DNA of 11,331 nt, taken from positions 1-11,331 of the forward strand of contig LSSN01005480.1 in NCBI GenBank assembly GCA_001970855.1, in the 5' to 3' direction. Positions 10,189 through 11,331 of this stretch are shown here, piece after piece (within the stretch, counting starts at the first letter, position 1; each line of letters opens with the position of its first letter). Under the pieces are notes generated by a model, which made no database searches, was not told the origin of the DNA, and saw only the letters and a list, made by a program, of their open reading frames with translations. Both the position numbers and the translations under genes were made by a program. This DNA comes from Smittium culicis (Eukaryota > Kickxellomycota > Harpellomycetes > Harpellales > Legeriomycetaceae).

Positions 10189-10260
10189 TCAGAAAAAGTA
10201 ATTAAATCAAAAAGCAAAAATTTTCGATGATCAGTAAATCCAAATGCAGAAAAAAAAAAT

Positions 10261-10483
10261 TTTCGTCTGATATTTAACCTAAAGGAAATCGTCAACTACA
10301 CTCAAATAGTTTTTCCTTTTTAACTAATCGCTCAGCACTTCTTTCTGCTTCCAAAGCTTTTTAATAAATCCTCAAAATACATAAAGGTATCCCGTCGTTT
10401 TCATGACTTTATAATTAAATACTTTACCAAAAATATTTAATTTTCTCACGCTTAACATTTTTCTTTTATAATACCAGATAACC
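10261..10483 (+). promoter_or_regulatory. Pyrimidine-rich core promoter / 5' leader of HSP70
   Basis: Pyrimidines make up about 60% of 10261-10480, against about 32% in the 240 bases before. CT-rich stretches (for example 10311-10324 and 10338-10352) resemble those near transcription starts of highly expressed fungal genes. TATTTAA at 10271-10277 is a weak TATA candidate. TTC triplets at 10339 and 10349 are 10 bases apart, a partial heat-shock-element phase, but no GAA fills the alternate positions. The start codon context is AACCATGTC, with A at -3, which is favourable for initiation. Confidence 0.45.
10387..10477 (+). other. Possible 5'-UTR intron of HSP70
   Basis: The 3' end is convincing: CTTAAC (10451-10456) could be a branch site. 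A T-rich stretch follows, and then CAG (10475-10477), about 22 bases after the branch adenine and 6 bases before the start codon. The 5' site is less certain. AAAG/GTATCC at 10387 would give a 91-base intron, and GTAAAT at 10234 would give 244 bases. No coding sequence is interrupted in either case, so the intron would lie wholly in the 5' UTR. It may simply be a T-rich leader. Confidence 0.3.
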
Positions 10484-11331
10484 ATGTCTGCTGAAGAATA
10501 TCAAGGAGCTATCGGAATTGATCTTGGAACTACCTACTCTTGTGTAGCCGTCTGGGAAGGTGAACGTGTCGAAATCATTGCCAATGAACAAGGTAACCGT
10601 ACCACCCCTTCTTATGTCGCTTTCAACGATACAGAAAGACTCGCTGGTGATGCCGCTAAGAATCAATCTGCCATGAACCCATCCAACACCGTCTTTGACG
10701 TTAAGAGATTGATTGGTCGCAGATTTGATGACCCTGATGTCAAAAAGGACAGCGCTCACTGGCCTTTCAAGATTGTCGATAGAAACGATCAACCTTTCAT
10801 CCAAGTACAATTCAAAGGTGAAACCAAAGAATTCTCCCCACAAGAAATTTCTTCCATGGTTCTTTTGAAGATGAAGGAAGTCGCTGAAGCTAAACTCGGT
10901 AAGACCGTCAAAAAGGCTGTTATCACCGTCCCTGCATACTTCAATGATGCTCAACGTAACGCCACCAAGGACTCTGGTTCTATTGCTGGTTTGGAAGTTT
11001 TACGTATCATCAACGAACCTACCGCTGCTGCCATCGCCTACGGTATGGACTCCAAGTCTGAAAAAGAAAAGAAAGTTTTGATTTTCGATCTCGGTGGTGG
11101 TACTTTTGATGTATCCCTCCTCTCCATCACTGGTGGTGTCTTCTCTGTCAAGGCCACTGCTGGTGACACTCACTTGGGTGGTGAAGATTTCGATAACACT
11201 TTGGTCGAATTCTTCAAAGAAGATTTCAAGAAGAAACACGGTGGTGATATCTCTACTGACTCCAGAGCCACCCGCAGACTCAGAACTGCTTGTGAAAGAG
11301 CAAAACGCACCCTTTCATCTTTGGCCCGTAC
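10484..11331 (+). CDS. Cytosolic HSP70 chaperone, N-terminal part (SSA/HSC70-like)
   Basis: This encodes an ATP-dependent HSP70 that binds exposed hydrophobic peptides, with J-proteins and nucleotide-exchange factors as usual partners. The 282 codons present cover most of the nucleotide-binding domain; the family is about 640-650 residues, so the rest of that domain, the linker and the substrate-binding domain lie beyond the window. Visible signatures are IDLGTTYS (residues 12-19), [10 protein letters not shown] (149-158), [12 protein letters not shown] (176-187), [14 protein letters not shown] (200-213), [12 protein letters not shown] and [13 protein letters not shown] (267-279). Numbering runs exactly +3 from bovine HSC70 through the window: D13, K74 (catalytic K71), E178, D202, T207, D209, C270, K274, R275 and S278 are all present, so the ATPase should work. 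There is no signal peptide or transit peptide, which suggests cytosol or nucleus. The start is the first Met after an in-frame TAA at 10469-10471. All 20 Glu are GAA and all 8 Gln are CAA, indicating high expression. The N-terminus ([20 protein letters not shown]) and FSPQEIS resemble the ribosome-associated SSB group, while the later motifs are SSA-type; I favour SSA/HSC70. Confidence 0.97.
   Translation, partial: MSAEEYQGAIGIDLGTTYSCVAVWEGERVEIIANEQGNRTTPSYVAFNDTERLAGDAAKNQSAMNPSNTVFDVKRLIGRRFDDPDVKKDSAHWPFKIVDRNDQPFIQVQFKGETKEFSPQEISSMVLLKMKEVAEAKLGKTVKKAVITVPAYFNDAQRNATKDSGSIAGLEVLRIINEPTAAAIAYGMDSKSEKEKKVLIFDLGGGTFDVSLLSITGGVFSVKATAGDTHLGGEDFDNTLVEFFKEDFKKKHGGDISTDSRATRRLRTACERAKRTLSSLAR

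Larger units (their letters stand above)
9241..10260. promoter_or_regulatory. GC-richer non-coding region upstream of HSP70
   Basis: Base composition rises abruptly near 9241. The counted lines are 33% (9241), 30% (9301), 35% (9361), 40% (9421), 43% (9901) and 50% (10141) G+C, with a dip to 20% at 9541. The flank just left is 17-20%. No frame on either strand is open for more than about 100 codons. The two longest frames (98 codons at 9406-9702 and 73 codons at 9726-9947, both minus strand) resemble no family I know. Six CCAAT pentamers lie at 9555-9559 (minus), 9606-9610, 9877-9881, 9992-9996 (minus), 10026-10030 and 10158-10162. The right half is purine-rich on the plus strand. The best reading is the upstream control region of HSP70, possibly overlapping a non-coding transcript or the eroded remains of a gene. 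Confidence 0.5.

Noticed and set aside
10466..10954. 162-codon antisense ORF over HSP70
   Set aside because: It lies opposite the HSP70 codons. Long antisense frames over HSP70 are a known by-product of its codon bias.
11000..11239. 79-codon antisense ORF over HSP70
   Set aside because: It is a shadow of the same coding sequence.
1..11331. CRISPR array, prophage, insertion sequence, rRNA or bacterial operon
   Set aside because: There are no regularly spaced repeats, no integrase or transposase frames and no rRNA-like stretches. The one gene is eukaryotic.

Overview
The window looks like nuclear DNA from a very AT-rich eukaryote, most likely a fungus. The only gene I can defend is the 5' part of a cytosolic HSP70 at the right-hand end (from 10484, running off the window). 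Its protein is canonical eukaryotic HSP70. It mixes SSA-type and SSB-type sequence hallmarks, as I would expect from an early-diverging fungus or a basidiomycete-like lineage. The coding DNA has a strong high-expression codon bias. I cannot name a species, and a non-fungal opisthokont or other protist is not excluded.

Layout: (1) About 1-9240 is a 9.2-kb AT-rich domain with no supportable protein gene. The individual 60-base lines I counted were mostly 12-22% G+C, with one at 32%. It holds only simple repeats (A36, A14, TA12, CT6), a few small inverted repeats, a hairpin followed by a T run, and one short stretch at 4358-4431 that resembles a decayed glycine tRNA. (2) About 9241-10260 rises to roughly 30-50% G+C in most lines, but has no long ORF in any frame. 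It contains six CCAAT pentamers, two inverted repeats, a duplicated CCAAT-containing 11-mer and one AGGGG core. I read it as the upstream regulatory region of HSP70, a non-coding transcript, or the eroded remains of another gene. (3) About 10261-10483 is a pyrimidine-rich leader, with a possible small 5'-UTR intron ending just before the start codon. (4) 10484-11331 is the HSP70 nucleotide-binding domain, in one open frame with no intron.

How the parts fit: region 2 plus region 3 probably form the promoter and 5' UTR of region 4. Purines make up about 68% of 10021-10260, then pyrimidines about 60% of 10261-10480. That switch probably marks the promoter-to-transcript transition. I found no perfect heat-shock element in the 1.2 kb upstream, so this may be a constitutive (cognate) HSP70 rather than a strongly heat-induced one. 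The 9.2-kb AT-rich block could be ordinary intergenic DNA of a large AT-rich genome, an AT-isochore of decayed repeats, or an AT-rich regional centromere. The sequence alone does not decide. I did not find a convincing new multi-gene system here.
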